DNA from: Autumnicola patrickiae
GTDB lineage: Bacteria; Bacteroidota; Bacteroidia; Flavobacteriales; Flavobacteriaceae
Length of the DNA: 64,000 bases
Assembly (NCBI RefSeq): GCF_031846525.1
Contig: NZ_JAVRHM010000007.1
Span: 120,186 to 184,185, forward strand
Direction: 5' to 3'
Shown here: positions 27,132-36,574 of the stretch, piece by piece
Numbering within the stretch: position 1 is the stretch's first letter
How the letters are laid out: each line of letters begins with the position of its first letter
The notes under the pieces: generated by a model
Told to the model about the DNA's origin: nothing
Seen by the model: the letters and a program-made list of their open reading frames with translations, nothing else
Database searches by the model: none
Program-made: the position numbers and the translations under genes

Positions 27132-27653
27132 ATGCGTAATAAAGTTGAGATAATGGCTGTTAAGGGTGGAATTACCCAACAACCCGATATAATGGCCATT
27201 GTAAATGCTGCTAATGCCCATCTAACTACAGGGGGTGGAGTGGCTGGAGCAATTCATCATGCCGCAGGTAATGACCTTTTCAGGGAATGTCAGGATTTGG
27301 CACCTATAAAACCAGGTGAGGCTGTAATTACCAAAGCTTATAATTTGCCAAATGACTATGTTATACATTGTCTTGGTCCCGTTTACGGCAAAAATAAACC
27401 GGAAGATGTACTACTGGCAAAATGCTATACTAACGTCCTGCGCCTTGCAGAAAAAAATCAAATTACTTCTATAGCTTTTCCTGCAATCTCTACAGGAGCA
27501 TTCGGTTTTCCTATGGAAGCAGCAACCGGTATTGCTATTAAAACAATTTTAGCCGAACTTCCCTCTCTTAAGCATGTAGAAAAGATTAAATTTGTCTTGT
27601 TCTCGCAGGAAGATCTGGATATTTACCAGAAAAAACTTGCAGAAGTTCAATAG
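27132..27653 (+). CDS. Macrodomain protein (ADP-ribose/O-acetyl-ADP-ribose hydrolase type)
   Basis: The chosen ATG gives 173 residues, a single macrodomain. VNAANAHLTTGGGVAGAIHHAAG is the ADP-ribose-binding catalytic loop with the Asn and the Gly-rich segment, as in the MacroD/YmdB class. ISTGAFGFP is the second, phosphate-binding loop. Enzymes of this class deacetylate O-acetyl-ADP-ribose or remove ADP-ribose from proteins or nucleic acids. It is directly followed by two NAD-salvage genes, which suggests a role in NAD(+) breakdown-product turnover. An in-frame TTG nine bases upstream is possible but less likely as start. Confidence 0.92.
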   Translation: MRNKVEIMAVKGGITQQPDIMAIVNAANAHLTTGGGVAGAIHHAAGNDLFRECQDLAPIKPGEAVITKAYNLPNDYVIHCLGPVYGKNKPEDVLLAKCYTNVLRLAEKNQITSIAFPAISTGAFGFPMEAATGIAIKTILAELPSLKHVEKIKFVLFSQEDLDIYQKKLAEVQ

Positions 27654-27678
27654 GTTAATAACCAAGGCAAAATTATTT

Positions 27679-29088
27679 ATGTTCGATTTTACTGCTACTT
27701 ATACAGACCAGTACCAGCTTGCTATGGCCCAGGTTTATTTTGAGAATGGTCATAAAAACCATCAGTCTGTTTTTGATTATTTCTTCAGAAAATTACCATT
27801 TGAAGGAGGTTATGCAGTTTTCTCGGGACTTCAGGATTTGTTGGAAATTATTGAAAATCTGCAATTTGACGAAAAAGATATTGCTTTCCTTAAAAAAGCA
27901 GGATTTAATGAGGGTTTTCTGGACTATTTAAAGAATTTTAGATTCCGGGGATCAATATATTCCGTTAAGGAAGGAGATATTGTTTTCCCCACAAGGCCTG
28001 TACTGCAAATAGAAGCAAATATTATAGAAGCCCAGATCATAGAGACCATTCTTTTGAATCTGCTGAATTTCCAGACGCTTATTGCTACAAAAGCGAGCAG
28101 GATGAGGCTGGTCGCAGGAGACCGGCACTTGCTGGATTTCGGACTCAGAAGAGCGCAAGGCCCCGGAGGTTATTATGCTACCAGGGCAGCCATTACCGGA
28201 GGGTTCGACGGTACAAGTAATGTTGTGGCTGCGAGGAATTTTGATATTCCGGTTTCTGGTACTATGGCGCATTCCTTTGTGCAAAGTTATGATCATGAAC
28301 TTGATGCTTTCCGGAGCTTCGCCAAAGGTCGCCCCGATAAGTGTGTTTTATTGGTGGATACCTATAACACTTTAGCCAGCGGAATTCCAAATGTAATTAC
28401 TGTTGCAAAGGAAATGGAGGAGAAAGGGCAGAAGCTTTTCGCAGTTCGGCTGGATAGCGGGGATTTGGCCTATTTTGCGAAAGAAAGCAGGAAACTTCTT
28501 GATAGAGCAGGATTGGATTATGTGAAAATTGCGGCTTCTAATCAATTGGATGAGTATGTGATTAAAAGTCTGTTGGAACAGCAGGCCCCTATAGATATCT
28601 TCGGCGTAGGTACAAATCTGGTTACGGGTAACCCAGATTCTGCTTTGGACGGGGTTTATAAATTGGCTGAATCCAACGGGAAACCAAGAATTAAAATTTC
28701 AGAAAGCCTTGCGAAGGTTACCCTTCCGCATAAAAAGCAAGTCTTCAGAATAAAAAACAGTAACGGGCAATGTGTTGGAGCAGACGCCATCGGGTTGAGA
28801 TCTGAGACGCAGATAGAAGAAATGTTTCATCCTTTTGAGCCATATAAATCTATGAAACTTCAGGATTTTAAACAGGAACCGCTACTGCATAAGGTAATGC
28901 ATAATGGGAAATCATTTTTAGAAAAGCAATCATTAAAAGATATAGCGGCTTACAGTCTTTCGAGATTGGCTGAACTACCCATAGAATACAAACGTTTTAA
29001 CAATCCTCATATTTATAAAATCGGAATTAGTGAGGTCTTAAAAGAAGAGCGTGATAAATTGATTAAGGAATATAAACAACTATCATGA
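27679..29088 (+). CDS. pncB: Nicotinate phosphoribosyltransferase
   Basis: The 469-residue enzyme makes nicotinate mononucleotide from nicotinate and PRPP (Preiss-Handler pathway). The start MFDFTATYTDQYQLAMAQVYF is the conserved family N-terminus, so the longer frame beginning at 27592 inside the macrodomain gene is rejected. Later motifs are DFGLRRAQGPGGYYATRAA, GTMAHSFVQSY, LLVDTYNTLASGIPN, VRLDSGDLAYFAK and FGVGTNLVTG, which place it in the large NAPRT group. It is 25 bases after the macrodomain gene and overlaps pncA by 4 bases. Confidence 0.95.
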   Translation: MFDFTATYTDQYQLAMAQVYFENGHKNHQSVFDYFFRKLPFEGGYAVFSGLQDLLEIIENLQFDEKDIAFLKKAGFNEGFLDYLKNFRFRGSIYSVKEGDIVFPTRPVLQIEANIIEAQIIETILLNLLNFQTLIATKASRMRLVAGDRHLLDFGLRRAQGPGGYYATRAAITGGFDGTSNVVAARNFDIPVSGTMAHSFVQSYDHELDAFRSFAKGRPDKCVLLVDTYNTLASGIPNVITVAKEMEEKGQKLFAVRLDSGDLAYFAKESRKLLDRAGLDYVKIAASNQLDEYVIKSLLEQQAPIDIFGVGTNLVTGNPDSALDGVYKLAESNGKPRIKISESLAKVTLPHKKQVFRIKNSNGQCVGADAIGLRSETQIEEMFHPFEPYKSMKLQDFKQEPLLHKVMHNGKSFLEKQSLKDIAAYSLSRLAELPIEYKRFNNPHIYKIGISEVLKEERDKLIKEYKQLS

Positions 29089-29696
29089 AAGCTTTATTAA
29101 TTATTGATGTTCAGAATGATTTTATGCCGGGGGGTGCTTTAGCGGTTCCCGAAGGAGACAAAATTGTTCCGGTTGTAAACGAGCTCCAGGAGAAGTTTGA
29201 GCTGGTAATTGCCACACAGGATTGGCATCCTCAAAATCACGCTAGTTTTGCTGATAGCCATGCTGATAAAAATGAATTTGAAACCATTGACCTCGACGGA
29301 ATTCAGCAAATATTATGGCCGGTTCATTGTGTACAAAATTCTGAAGGAGCCGAATTTCATCCGGAATTAAATACTTCTAAAATTGAAGCGATCTTCAGAA
29401 AAGGTACAAATCCTAAAATAGATAGTTATAGCGGTTTTTATGATAATGCGCATTTAAAATCTACGGGACTTACCGGTTACCTGAAAGAAAAAGGAGTGGA
29501 GGAAATATATTTCTGCGGACTTGCTGCGGAATTCTGCGTATATTTTTCAGTAAAAGATGCACTACAGGAAGGCTTTTCAGCAATTTTAATAGAAGATGCC
29601 ACCAGAGCTTTGGATAATAATGAATTTAAGAAGGCAAAGGAAGAAATTCTGAAAAAAAGAGGGAAAATAATTACTTCTGAAGATCTTATTAATTAA
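29085..29696 (+). CDS. pncA: Nicotinamidase (bifunctional nicotinamidase/pyrazinamidase)
   Basis: A 203-residue isochorismatase-fold amidohydrolase converting nicotinamide to nicotinate, the substrate of the enzyme encoded just upstream. The N-terminus LLIIDVQNDFMPGGALAV has the catalytic Asp. ATQDWHPQNHASF carries metal-binding residues, followed by WPVHCVQNSEGAEFHP and the nucleophile Cys in FCGLAAEFCVYFSV. Its start overlaps the pncB stop (ATGA), so the salvage pair is coupled. It converges with the next gene, and the two coding ends overlap by 8 bases. Confidence 0.96.
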   Translation: MKALLIIDVQNDFMPGGALAVPEGDKIVPVVNELQEKFELVIATQDWHPQNHASFADSHADKNEFETIDLDGIQQILWPVHCVQNSEGAEFHPELNTSKIEAIFRKGTNPKIDSYSGFYDNAHLKSTGLTGYLKEKGVEEIYFCGLAAEFCVYFSVKDALQEGFSAILIEDATRALDNNEFKKAKEEILKKRGKIITSEDLIN

Positions 29697-30462
29697 AGTT
29701 GAGTTGCTGAACATATCCCATGCCTACCCAAAACACCCAGTCATTTGCTTTATTCTGGGGAGCATCAATATTTAGACCATCAATCCAGTCACTGTTGTAG
29801 TAATGCCATTTGCCCTCGATTAAAAAATCCCCGGTCCGGTGAATTTTATAGCGTACTCCCATACTTCCAATTACAGCAAATGTGTTCTTTGGCTCAAGCT
29901 CAATCCCACCCTCAAAGGTGGGAAAAACATTAGCGGGATCATCTAAAGGTCCAAGATCTGAATAAGCCCTTGGTCGAAAATGTACTAAATGCGCTCCCAG
30001 ACTTACATATGGGGAAAACAGATAACCGAAATTTGCAAAATCCCTTATATTAACAGGGTGGTACTCCAGGTGCATCCCCATTTCATAAGTTTCAGAAAAA
30101 CCATGCATAGCCCTTAGTAATTGGCCGCCAACAGTATTTTGGGAGGCTACAGGGCCATGATGCTCCAGGTTGGATCGTAAATAGTCAAACTCACTACGAA
30201 CCCGAAAATGCTTATTAAAATACGAATTTTGAACCCGATAATTACAATCTGAGTCAAAGGCGAAGTTGATATAATGTACTATTCCTACACCTAAACCAGA
30301 ATTATTTATATTGTTTTTTAAGTTCCATCGTTCCCCGTAATCAGTAAAAAAAGAAGATGGTCCAACTAAAACCCCAATTTCGTGCGTAAATCCAAATTGA
30401 GAATAGCTTTTCCCGCCAAAAACAAGGAAAAAAATAAACAAAAAGAACACAGTACGTAGCAT
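29689..30462 (-). CDS. Outer-membrane beta-barrel-like protein (THC0290_0291-like family)
   Basis: The start MLRTVFFLFIFFLVFGGKSYSQ gives a clean signal peptide; the frame extends 24 codons further upstream but without reason to use it. The mature part begins GFTHEIGVLVGPSSFFTDYGERW and has alternating strands ending VFWVGMGYVQQLNFN, a terminal aromatic as in outer-membrane barrels. It resembles a conserved flavobacterial family I recall under the name THC0290_0291; function is unknown. A TATATTTG -7 element on the minus strand (30487-30494) is about 25 bases upstream. Confidence 0.8.
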   Translation of the reverse strand: MLRTVFFLFIFFLVFGGKSYSQFGFTHEIGVLVGPSSFFTDYGERWNLKNNINNSGLGVGIVHYINFAFDSDCNYRVQNSYFNKHFRVRSEFDYLRSNLEHHGPVASQNTVGGQLLRAMHGFSETYEMGMHLEYHPVNIRDFANFGYLFSPYVSLGAHLVHFRPRAYSDLGPLDDPANVFPTFEGGIELEPKNTFAVIGSMGVRYKIHRTGDFLIEGKWHYYNSDWIDGLNIDAPQNKANDWVFWVGMGYVQQLNFN

Positions 30463-30606
30463 TTTGGGACTGGCTATAGGTAGAAGCAAATATATGAAAA
30501 GAACTTTAACATCGTTAATAAACAGAAATTCCAAAGATTCATTTAAATTATCATGTTAATATTATATCAAAACATAAAAATGAACAGGTATCGTTTGCAG
30601 AAATCT

Positions 30607-30614
30607 TATATTTG
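30607..30614 (+). promoter_or_regulatory. -7 element of gdhA
   Basis: TATATTTG fits TAnnTTTG and lies 51 bases before the gdhA ATG. The only nearby TTTG (30594-30597) is too close to serve as -33. Confidence 0.38.
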
Positions 30615-30665
30615 TAATGCATAACAGCAATATTTTTTAATAATCCTCATTACTCTAATATTATT

Positions 30666-32009
30666 ATGGAACAAAATGTAAAAGATTTCCTTGATAAAAT
30701 CTCGAAAAGAAATCAGAATGAACCTGAATTTATGCAGGCGGTTCATGAAGTTGCAGAAACAATAATCCCTTTTATAGAAAAAAATAAAAAATACCAAAAC
30801 GCTAAGCTTTTAGAGCGTATGGTGGAGCCGGAGAGAGTGCTTATGTTTAGAGTGCCATGGGTCGATGAAAAAGGTGAAATACAGGTAAACAGAGGCTTCA
30901 GGATCCAGATGAATTCTGCCATTGGGCCTTATAAAGGTGGTTTAAGGTTTCATCCATCAGTTAATCTAAGTATTTTGAAATTTCTCGCTTTTGAGCAGGT
31001 TTTCAAAAATAGCTTAACAACCCTTCCAATGGGTGGTGGTAAAGGAGGTTCAGATTTTGATCCAAAAGGAAAAACAGATAATGAAGTAATGCGTTTTTGC
31101 CAGAGCTTTATGACCGAACTTTTTAGGCATATTGGAGCAAATACAGATGTGCCGGCAGGAGATATAGGTGTTGGAGGACGCGAAGTAGGCTATATGTATG
31201 GCCAATACAAGAGATTACAAAATGAGTTTACCGGAATTTTAACCGGAAAAGCTATTTCTTATGGAGGTTCGTTAATTCGTCCTGAAGCTACGGGTTACGG
31301 AAATGTGTATTTTACAGAAAATATGCTTTCTAAAAAAGGAGATAGCATTAAGGGAAAAACCATTGTGATATCAGGATCTGGAAATGTGGCGCAATATGCT
31401 GCAGAAAAAGCACTGCAGTTAGGTGGTAAAGTACTTACTATGTCAGATTCCGGCGGGTACGTTTACGACAAAGAAGGAATCGATGCAGGTAAGCTTCAAT
31501 ATGTAATGAACCTTAAAAATGAGAAGCGCGGCAGGATAAGCGAGTATGTGGAACAATATCCTAACGCTGAATATTTTGAGGGAAAAACACCATGGGGTAT
31601 TAATTGTGATATAGCAATGCCATGTGCTACTCAAAATGAATTACTGGAAGAAGATGCGAAAACCTTGGTTTCCAACGGCTGTATTTGTGTAGGAGAAGGC
31701 GCTAATATGCCATGTACGCCAGAGGCTGTTGCGGTTTTCCAGGAGGCTAAAATTTTATTCTCTCCGGGAAAAGCATCAAATGCCGGAGGTGTAGCCACTT
31801 CAGGATTGGAAATGTCCCAGAATTCTATGCGCTACTCCTGGACTTCAGAAGAAGTAGATGGAAAACTTAAGGAGATTATGAACGATATTCATGCAAAATG
31901 TGTTGAATTTGGATCTGATGAAGATGGATATGTAGATTACGTAAAAGGAGCTAACATTGCCGGTTTCGTAAAAGTGGCAGATGCTATGCTTGCACAGGGA
32001 GTAGTGTAA
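30666..32009 (+). CDS. gdhA: NADP-specific glutamate dehydrogenase
   Basis: A 447-residue hexameric-type enzyme that aminates 2-oxoglutarate with ammonium and NADPH. GPYKGGLRFHPSVNLSILKFL, FKNSLTTLPMGGGKGGSDFDP and PAGDIGVGGREVGYMYGQY are the substrate-binding core with catalytic Lys and Asp. The Rossmann fold has VISGSGNVAQYAAEKALQLGG and MSDSGGYVYD; the Ser after the second strand fits NADP use. The gene stands alone and is followed by a long terminator hairpin. Confidence 0.97.
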   Translation: MEQNVKDFLDKISKRNQNEPEFMQAVHEVAETIIPFIEKNKKYQNAKLLERMVEPERVLMFRVPWVDEKGEIQVNRGFRIQMNSAIGPYKGGLRFHPSVNLSILKFLAFEQVFKNSLTTLPMGGGKGGSDFDPKGKTDNEVMRFCQSFMTELFRHIGANTDVPAGDIGVGGREVGYMYGQYKRLQNEFTGILTGKAISYGGSLIRPEATGYGNVYFTENMLSKKGDSIKGKTIVISGSGNVAQYAAEKALQLGGKVLTMSDSGGYVYDKEGIDAGKLQYVMNLKNEKRGRISEYVEQYPNAEYFEGKTPWGINCDIAMPCATQNELLEEDAKTLVSNGCICVGEGANMPCTPEAVAVFQEAKILFSPGKASNAGGVATSGLEMSQNSMRYSWTSEEVDGKLKEIMNDIHAKCVEFGSDEDGYVDYVKGANIAGFVKVADAMLAQGVV

Positions 32010-32030
32010 ACACCATTCCTATACAATTTT

Positions 32031-32110
32031 AAGAGGTCGTCTAATGCCAATTATCGTCATCTGGAGTTACTTCAGTTGAAGAAAAAAAGGATTTAGACGA
32101 CCTCTTTTTA
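32031..32110 (+). terminator. Terminator between gdhA and recO
   Basis: A 14-bp perfect inverted repeat, AAGAGGTCGTCTAA (32031-32044) and TTAGACGACCTCTT (32093-32106), ends in a T-run. The loop is unusually long (48 bases). The right arm abuts the -7 element TACCTTTG (32111-32118) of recO, so terminator and next promoter are packed together. Confidence 0.7.
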
Positions 32111-32118
32111 TACCTTTG
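32111..32118 (+). promoter_or_regulatory. -7 element of recO
   Basis: TACCTTTG fits TAnnTTTG and is 17 bases before the recO ATG, implying a very short leader. No clear -33 TTG was seen. Confidence 0.38.
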
Positions 32119-32135
32119 GTTTCAAATTTATTTCA

Positions 32136-32855
32136 ATGCACGTAAATACCGAAGCAATAGTTATTAGTGCGCTAAAGTATGGAGAGGCAGATCTTATTGT
32201 AAAAGCCTATACCCTGGAAAGTGGATTAAAAACCTACATACTTCGTGGAATATTAAAATCGAAAAAGGGCAAATTAAAGACCTCGCTTTTTCAGTTGCTT
32301 ACCCAACTCGATCTTGTCGCCAGCCATAAAAACAAAGGCACTTTGGAATACCTCAAGGAGGCAAAAGTGCTGCATACTTACCAGACGTTGCATACAAATG
32401 TGATAAAAACATCTATGGTGATATTTTTAGCTGAAGTTTTAAAGAATTCGATCCGGGAAGAAGAGGCAAATCCACCGTTATATGAATATTTGAAGGCAAG
32501 TCTAAATTGGCTGGACCTTCACGACTCGATTGCTAATTTCCATCTGCTGTTTTTGCTGAAATTAAGTCGATATTTGGGGTTTCAGCCAGATGACTCTAAC
32601 AAAGATTTTCCGTACTTCAATATGCTGGATGGGGTTTTTCAGGAATATAAGAGTAACGAATATTGCATTGAAGGTGAAAACCTTGAAATTTTACGGCAGT
32701 TCTTGGGCATAAATTTTGATAGTCTTACCAGTATTAAACTCAACCAGACCAGCCGGACAAATTTCTTAAACATGCTCATTTTGTACTACGAATTACATAT
32801 TGAAGGTTTTAGAAAGCCAAAGTCTCTTGCCGTACTTAATGAAATCTTTAGCTAA
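32136..32855 (+). CDS. recO: DNA repair protein RecO
   Basis: A 239-residue protein of normal length. The N-terminal OB fold has NTEAIVISALKYGEADLIVKAYT and GLKTYILRGILKSKKGK, the standard RecO opening. The helical domain has FLAEVLKNSIREEEANPPLYEYL and FHLLFLLKLSRYLGFQPD. RecO loads RecA on SSB-coated DNA with RecR. The zinc-finger Cys cluster of many RecO proteins is not evident. Its stop overlaps the next gene's ATG (TAATG). Confidence 0.94.
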   Translation: MHVNTEAIVISALKYGEADLIVKAYTLESGLKTYILRGILKSKKGKLKTSLFQLLTQLDLVASHKNKGTLEYLKEAKVLHTYQTLHTNVIKTSMVIFLAEVLKNSIREEEANPPLYEYLKASLNWLDLHDSIANFHLLFLLKLSRYLGFQPDDSNKDFPYFNMLDGVFQEYKSNEYCIEGENLEILRQFLGINFDSLTSIKLNQTSRTNFLNMLILYYELHIEGFRKPKSLAVLNEIFS

Positions 32856-35254
32856 TGCGATTGTTCTCCGGCATTATTGCCTGTTTTTTATGTTTTTCAA
32901 TATATGCGCAGGAAATTCAGGTTTTCGATAAAGAAACTAATGAGCCCCTTCCCAATGTAGCAATTTACAATCCCGAGAAAACCAAAAGCGCCCTTACCAA
33001 TTTTGATGGCTTTGCCGATATTACCAAATTTAGTACAAACGAAATTTTAATTTTTAAGCACATTTCCCATGATGAGGTGAGGAAAAGGAAATTTGACATC
33101 ATCAGGGAAAATCATTCTGTTTATTTAACAGGGAATGAAAATGAACTCGAGCAGGTGATTTTGTCCATTTCAAAATTTGAAATGAGCAAAGAAGATATTC
33201 CGCAAAAAATAATAAGTATAACTTCTGAAGATATTAAACTCTATACTCCCCAAACTTCAGCAGATCTTCTTGAAAACACGGGTCAGGTGTATGTTCAAAA
33301 GAGTCAGTTAGGCGGTGGAAGTCCGATGATTCGAGGCTTTGCAACAAATCGTTTGTTGATTACCGTAGATGGCGTGAGGATGAATAACGCGATTTTCAGG
33401 AGTGGAAATCTTCAGAATATAATTTCTATTGATCCTCTTGCAGTGGAGAGCAGCGAAGTGATTATTGGCCCCGGCTCTGTGGTTTACGGGAGCGATGCAA
33501 TTGGCGGTGTAATGAACTTTTATACGCTGCGCCCCGATTTTTCTTTCACCGGAAAAACTGCAGTCTCCGGAAATGCCTATTCCCGGTATGCTAGTGCTAA
33601 TACTGAAAAAACAGTACATGCAGATGTAAATATTGGAAGACCAAAGTGGGCTTCCCAAACTTCTATTACCTATTCCGACTTTGGAGATCTTAAAATGGGA
33701 AAATATGGCCCTGAAGAATATTTGAGGAAAGAATACGTAGTTCGTCGAAATGGTGGGGATATCCAGGTGGAAAATCCAGATCCGCGGGTTCAGAAACCAA
33801 CCGGTTACAGTCAGATCAACCTTTTGGAAAAGATCAGATTTATGCCCGATGGGAACTGGGATTTTAACCTGGGGCTTATCTATAGCACAACTTCAGATTA
33901 TCCGCGATACGACAGGCTGTATAGAAAACGGGAAGGAAATTTACGGTCTGCCGAGTGGTATTATGGTCCGCAAACGTGGTTTATGGGGAATTTTAAAGTG
34001 AATAAAAGAGGAGATGGAACGGCGTATGATAAAGCGCAATTTACAGCGGCTTATCAATATTTTGCTGAAAGCCGTAACGATCGGAATTTTGGAGAGGAAG
34101 TACTTTTTAATTCAGAAGAAAATGTAGGCGCATACTCTTTTAACCTCGACTTTGAAAAAGGATTTCAGGAGAGCAAATTTTTCTACGGAATAGAATATGT
34201 GCTTAATAATGTTAATTCTGAAGGTGGGAGTAAAAATATAATTTCCGGTGAAGTTAATCCGACGGCTTCCAGATATCCCGATAATTCTTCCTGGCAGTCT
34301 CTTGCCGCCTACGGAAGTTATCAGTGGAAAATACAGGAAAGCCTGGCTTTTCAATCTGGAGTAAGGTATAACCGGGTAATATTAAATGCAGATTTTAATT
34401 CGGGTTTTTACGATTTTCCTTTTGAAGAGGCAAATATTAATACCGGTGCGTTAACCGGAAGTGCCGGTATTAACTGGCAGCAAAACAGCAGTCTTGGCTG
34501 GAGGCTGAATTTTTCCACAGCTTTTCGTGCTCCGAATATTGACGATATTGGAAAGATTTTCGACTCCGAACCCGGTGCAGTTGTAGTTCCCAATCCAGAT
34601 CTTGAACCTGAATATGCTTACAATGGGGAACTGGGACTGGACTGGACTCCCGGAGAAAATATCCGTTTCGAAATTGCTGGATTTTACACCTATCTCGATA
34701 ATGCCATGGTACGGCGGGATTTTAGTCTGGAAGGCGAAACCATCATAGATTACCAGGGAGAGCCAAGCCGTGTGCAGGCCATCCAGAATTCGGCAAGTGC
34801 TTATGTCTACGGTTTTGAAGGAGGAATGAAAATAGATTTTTCAGTGGCTTTTAGATTGACTTCCCAGCTTACTATTACTGAAGGGAAAGAAAAAGAAGGT
34901 AACAATTATGTACCTTTGCGACATGCGGCACCCGTTTTTGGGAATACGCACCTTTTATGGCATAAAAAAAGACTGAAATTTGATCTTTACGGAGAATACA
35001 ACGGCGAATTTGAATTTGAAGAACTGGCACCTTCAGAACAAAGCAAGGAATATCTTTACGCTATAGATGAAAATGGAAATCCTTATTCCCCCGCCTGGTA
35101 TACGATCAATTTAGCCGCACAATACACGTTAAGTGAGCATTGGAAGGCGACAGCGTCACTGGAAAACATTATGAATCAGCTTTACAGGACGTATTCTTCA
35201 GGAATTTCAGCAGCAGGAAGAAATTTTATCCTGGCGTTAAATTATCTTTTTTAA
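32855..35254 (+). CDS. TonB-dependent receptor
   Basis: A 799-residue outer-membrane receptor. A signal peptide (MRLFSGIIACFLCFSIYAQ) is followed by a carboxypeptidase-like domain (EIQVFDKETNEPLPNVAIYNPEK). The plug carries ADLLENTGQVYVQKSQLGGGSPMIRGFATNRLLITVDGVRMN and GSDAIGGVMNF. The 22-strand barrel ends NFILALNYLF with terminal Phe. The plug resembles that of heme/hemoglobin- or vitamin-type receptors more than SusC; the ligand cannot be fixed. No SusD-like gene is adjacent. Confidence 0.94.
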   Translation: MRLFSGIIACFLCFSIYAQEIQVFDKETNEPLPNVAIYNPEKTKSALTNFDGFADITKFSTNEILIFKHISHDEVRKRKFDIIRENHSVYLTGNENELEQVILSISKFEMSKEDIPQKIISITSEDIKLYTPQTSADLLENTGQVYVQKSQLGGGSPMIRGFATNRLLITVDGVRMNNAIFRSGNLQNIISIDPLAVESSEVIIGPGSVVYGSDAIGGVMNFYTLRPDFSFTGKTAVSGNAYSRYASANTEKTVHADVNIGRPKWASQTSITYSDFGDLKMGKYGPEEYLRKEYVVRRNGGDIQVENPDPRVQKPTGYSQINLLEKIRFMPDGNWDFNLGLIYSTTSDYPRYDRLYRKREGNLRSAEWYYGPQTWFMGNFKVNKRGDGTAYDKAQFTAAYQYFAESRNDRNFGEEVLFNSEENVGAYSFNLDFEKGFQESKFFYGIEYVLNNVNSEGGSKNIISGEVNPTASRYPDNSSWQSLAAYGSYQWKIQESLAFQSGVRYNRVILNADFNSGFYDFPFEEANINTGALTGSAGINWQQNSSLGWRLNFSTAFRAPNIDDIGKIFDSEPGAVVVPNPDLEPEYAYNGELGLDWTPGENIRFEIAGFYTYLDNAMVRRDFSLEGETIIDYQGEPSRVQAIQNSASAYVYGFEGGMKIDFSVAFRLTSQLTITEGKEKEGNNYVPLRHAAPVFGNTHLLWHKKRLKFDLYGEYNGEFEFEELAPSEQSKEYLYAIDENGNPYSPAWYTINLAAQYTLSEHWKATASLENIMNQLYRTYSSGISAAGRNFILALNYLF

Positions 35255-35497
35255 CTGAAAAAATCTGTTTTAAAGCGAGTGCCTCAAAATGGCAATTTTC
35301 GGCAAATAGGATTTTTTAGATCAAGCCAAAATTTTTCAGTTAAACTTCAGGACGAAAATTACCGTTTTTATATTATCCTCTGTTCGTAAACATTATAATT
35401 TACTTAACCTCAGCATGTTATCTATTGTGTATATTATAGGCAGGCTGTTCTTTTCTTAAGAACATTCCTAAAATGAATAAATTTAAAACAATATAAT
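35255..35497. other. Intergenic gap with inverted AAATGGCAATTTTCG / CGAAAATTACCGTTTT repeat
   Basis: AAATGGCAATTTTCGGC (about 35287-35303) and GACGAAAATTACCGTTTTTA (about 35352-35371) are imperfect inverted copies of the motif found four times at 2467-2900. Confidence 0.45.
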
Positions 35498-36391
35498 ATG
35501 AGGAATGGGAAATTGTGGGCTGTGATAGCAGTAATAGTAATAGTGGCAGCAGGAATATGGTGGTGGCAATCATCTTCATCAGGCACTGGACAGGGTGGAA
35601 TAGCACAGGACTTAAAGCCGGAAATGAGCATAGCTTCTGCCAGAATAACTGATATAAGTGACGAAAAGATAAGTATAGTAACCGAAGTCGTTTTAAAAAA
35701 TCCTTTTCCGGTAGAATTTAAAAGTAAAAGCATGGAATATGAGGTTTTTATAGATTCTATTAAAGTTATTCAGGATATATATGATGATCCTTTCAATATT
35801 AAAACATCGGACAGTACGGTAATAGAATTGCCTATGGAAATTCTGGTTGATCCAATGACAAAAGTTCAGGATTATTTTGAAAAAGAACGTGTTGATAGTG
35901 CCTTTTATGCATTAGAAGCAAGCGCGACGCTAGATGTACCTATTGAAGGAGAGGAGGAATTTTCTATGAAAATTTCTGATAGTCTTCCCACATTTCAGAA
36001 GATGAAAATGGAACTAAAAAACATAGAGACCAATCTTCTTGATTCTGATGAAAGCATGGATGTTATCGTAAGTCTAACGAATCCTAATCATTATCCTACA
36101 AATATTACTAATGGATCCTTTTCTTTTACCGTAAGGGATGAAATGGAATTGGTTGGCCAGATGGAAGATATTCATATACAGCCAGGAGCTACAGAAGATA
36201 TTACGGTACATGTTAAAAAAGAATCCGGAAGTCTTACACAGTCTGCAAAGGATTTTATATTTAATCAGGATGAAACTGTTTTCATTTTTCAATTTAATGC
36301 CAGGATGCATTCTGATAATAAGATGCTGGATAACACAAAGCTGAATATAAAAATGACAGGTACTCTGGCCGAGATTTCAGATGCGATTTAG
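35498..36391 (+). CDS. Membrane-anchored LEA14/WHy-like domain protein
   Basis: A 297-residue protein with an N-terminal membrane anchor (about 6-24, LWAVIAVIVIVAAGIWWW). Two repeats of a late-embryogenesis-abundant type 2 fold follow (about 45-160 and 170-295). Each begins with a strand like ISIVTEVVLKNPFPVEF or MDVIVSLTNPNHYPTNI with the N-P motif of WHy domains. It would be exposed to the periplasm. In bacteria the role is unclear, perhaps envelope stress or protein stabilisation. It is a single-gene unit. Confidence 0.82.
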   Translation: MRNGKLWAVIAVIVIVAAGIWWWQSSSSGTGQGGIAQDLKPEMSIASARITDISDEKISIVTEVVLKNPFPVEFKSKSMEYEVFIDSIKVIQDIYDDPFNIKTSDSTVIELPMEILVDPMTKVQDYFEKERVDSAFYALEASATLDVPIEGEEEFSMKISDSLPTFQKMKMELKNIETNLLDSDESMDVIVSLTNPNHYPTNITNGSFSFTVRDEMELVGQMEDIHIQPGATEDITVHVKKESGSLTQSAKDFIFNQDETVFIFQFNARMHSDNKMLDNTKLNIKMTGTLAEISDAI

Positions 36392-36574
36392 CCTGATAGT
36401 ACTTTATGTAGCCCTTGATCTTTAACTTTTTCTTTTTAATTCCCAAATATTTTCTTTTTTGAAACTGTCTGTAATCCTCAATAGTGGAGAATTCCTGAAA
36501 TAGGATTTTCTTTTTATGCCCCTCTCTTTTGTCAAAATTGATTAATTTCGCACATCATTAGAAATTTCGATAAA

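Noticed and set aside
27592..27678. Upstream extension of the nicotinate phosphoribosyltransferase frame
   Set aside because: Those codons lie in the macrodomain gene in another frame. The conserved family start is at 27679.
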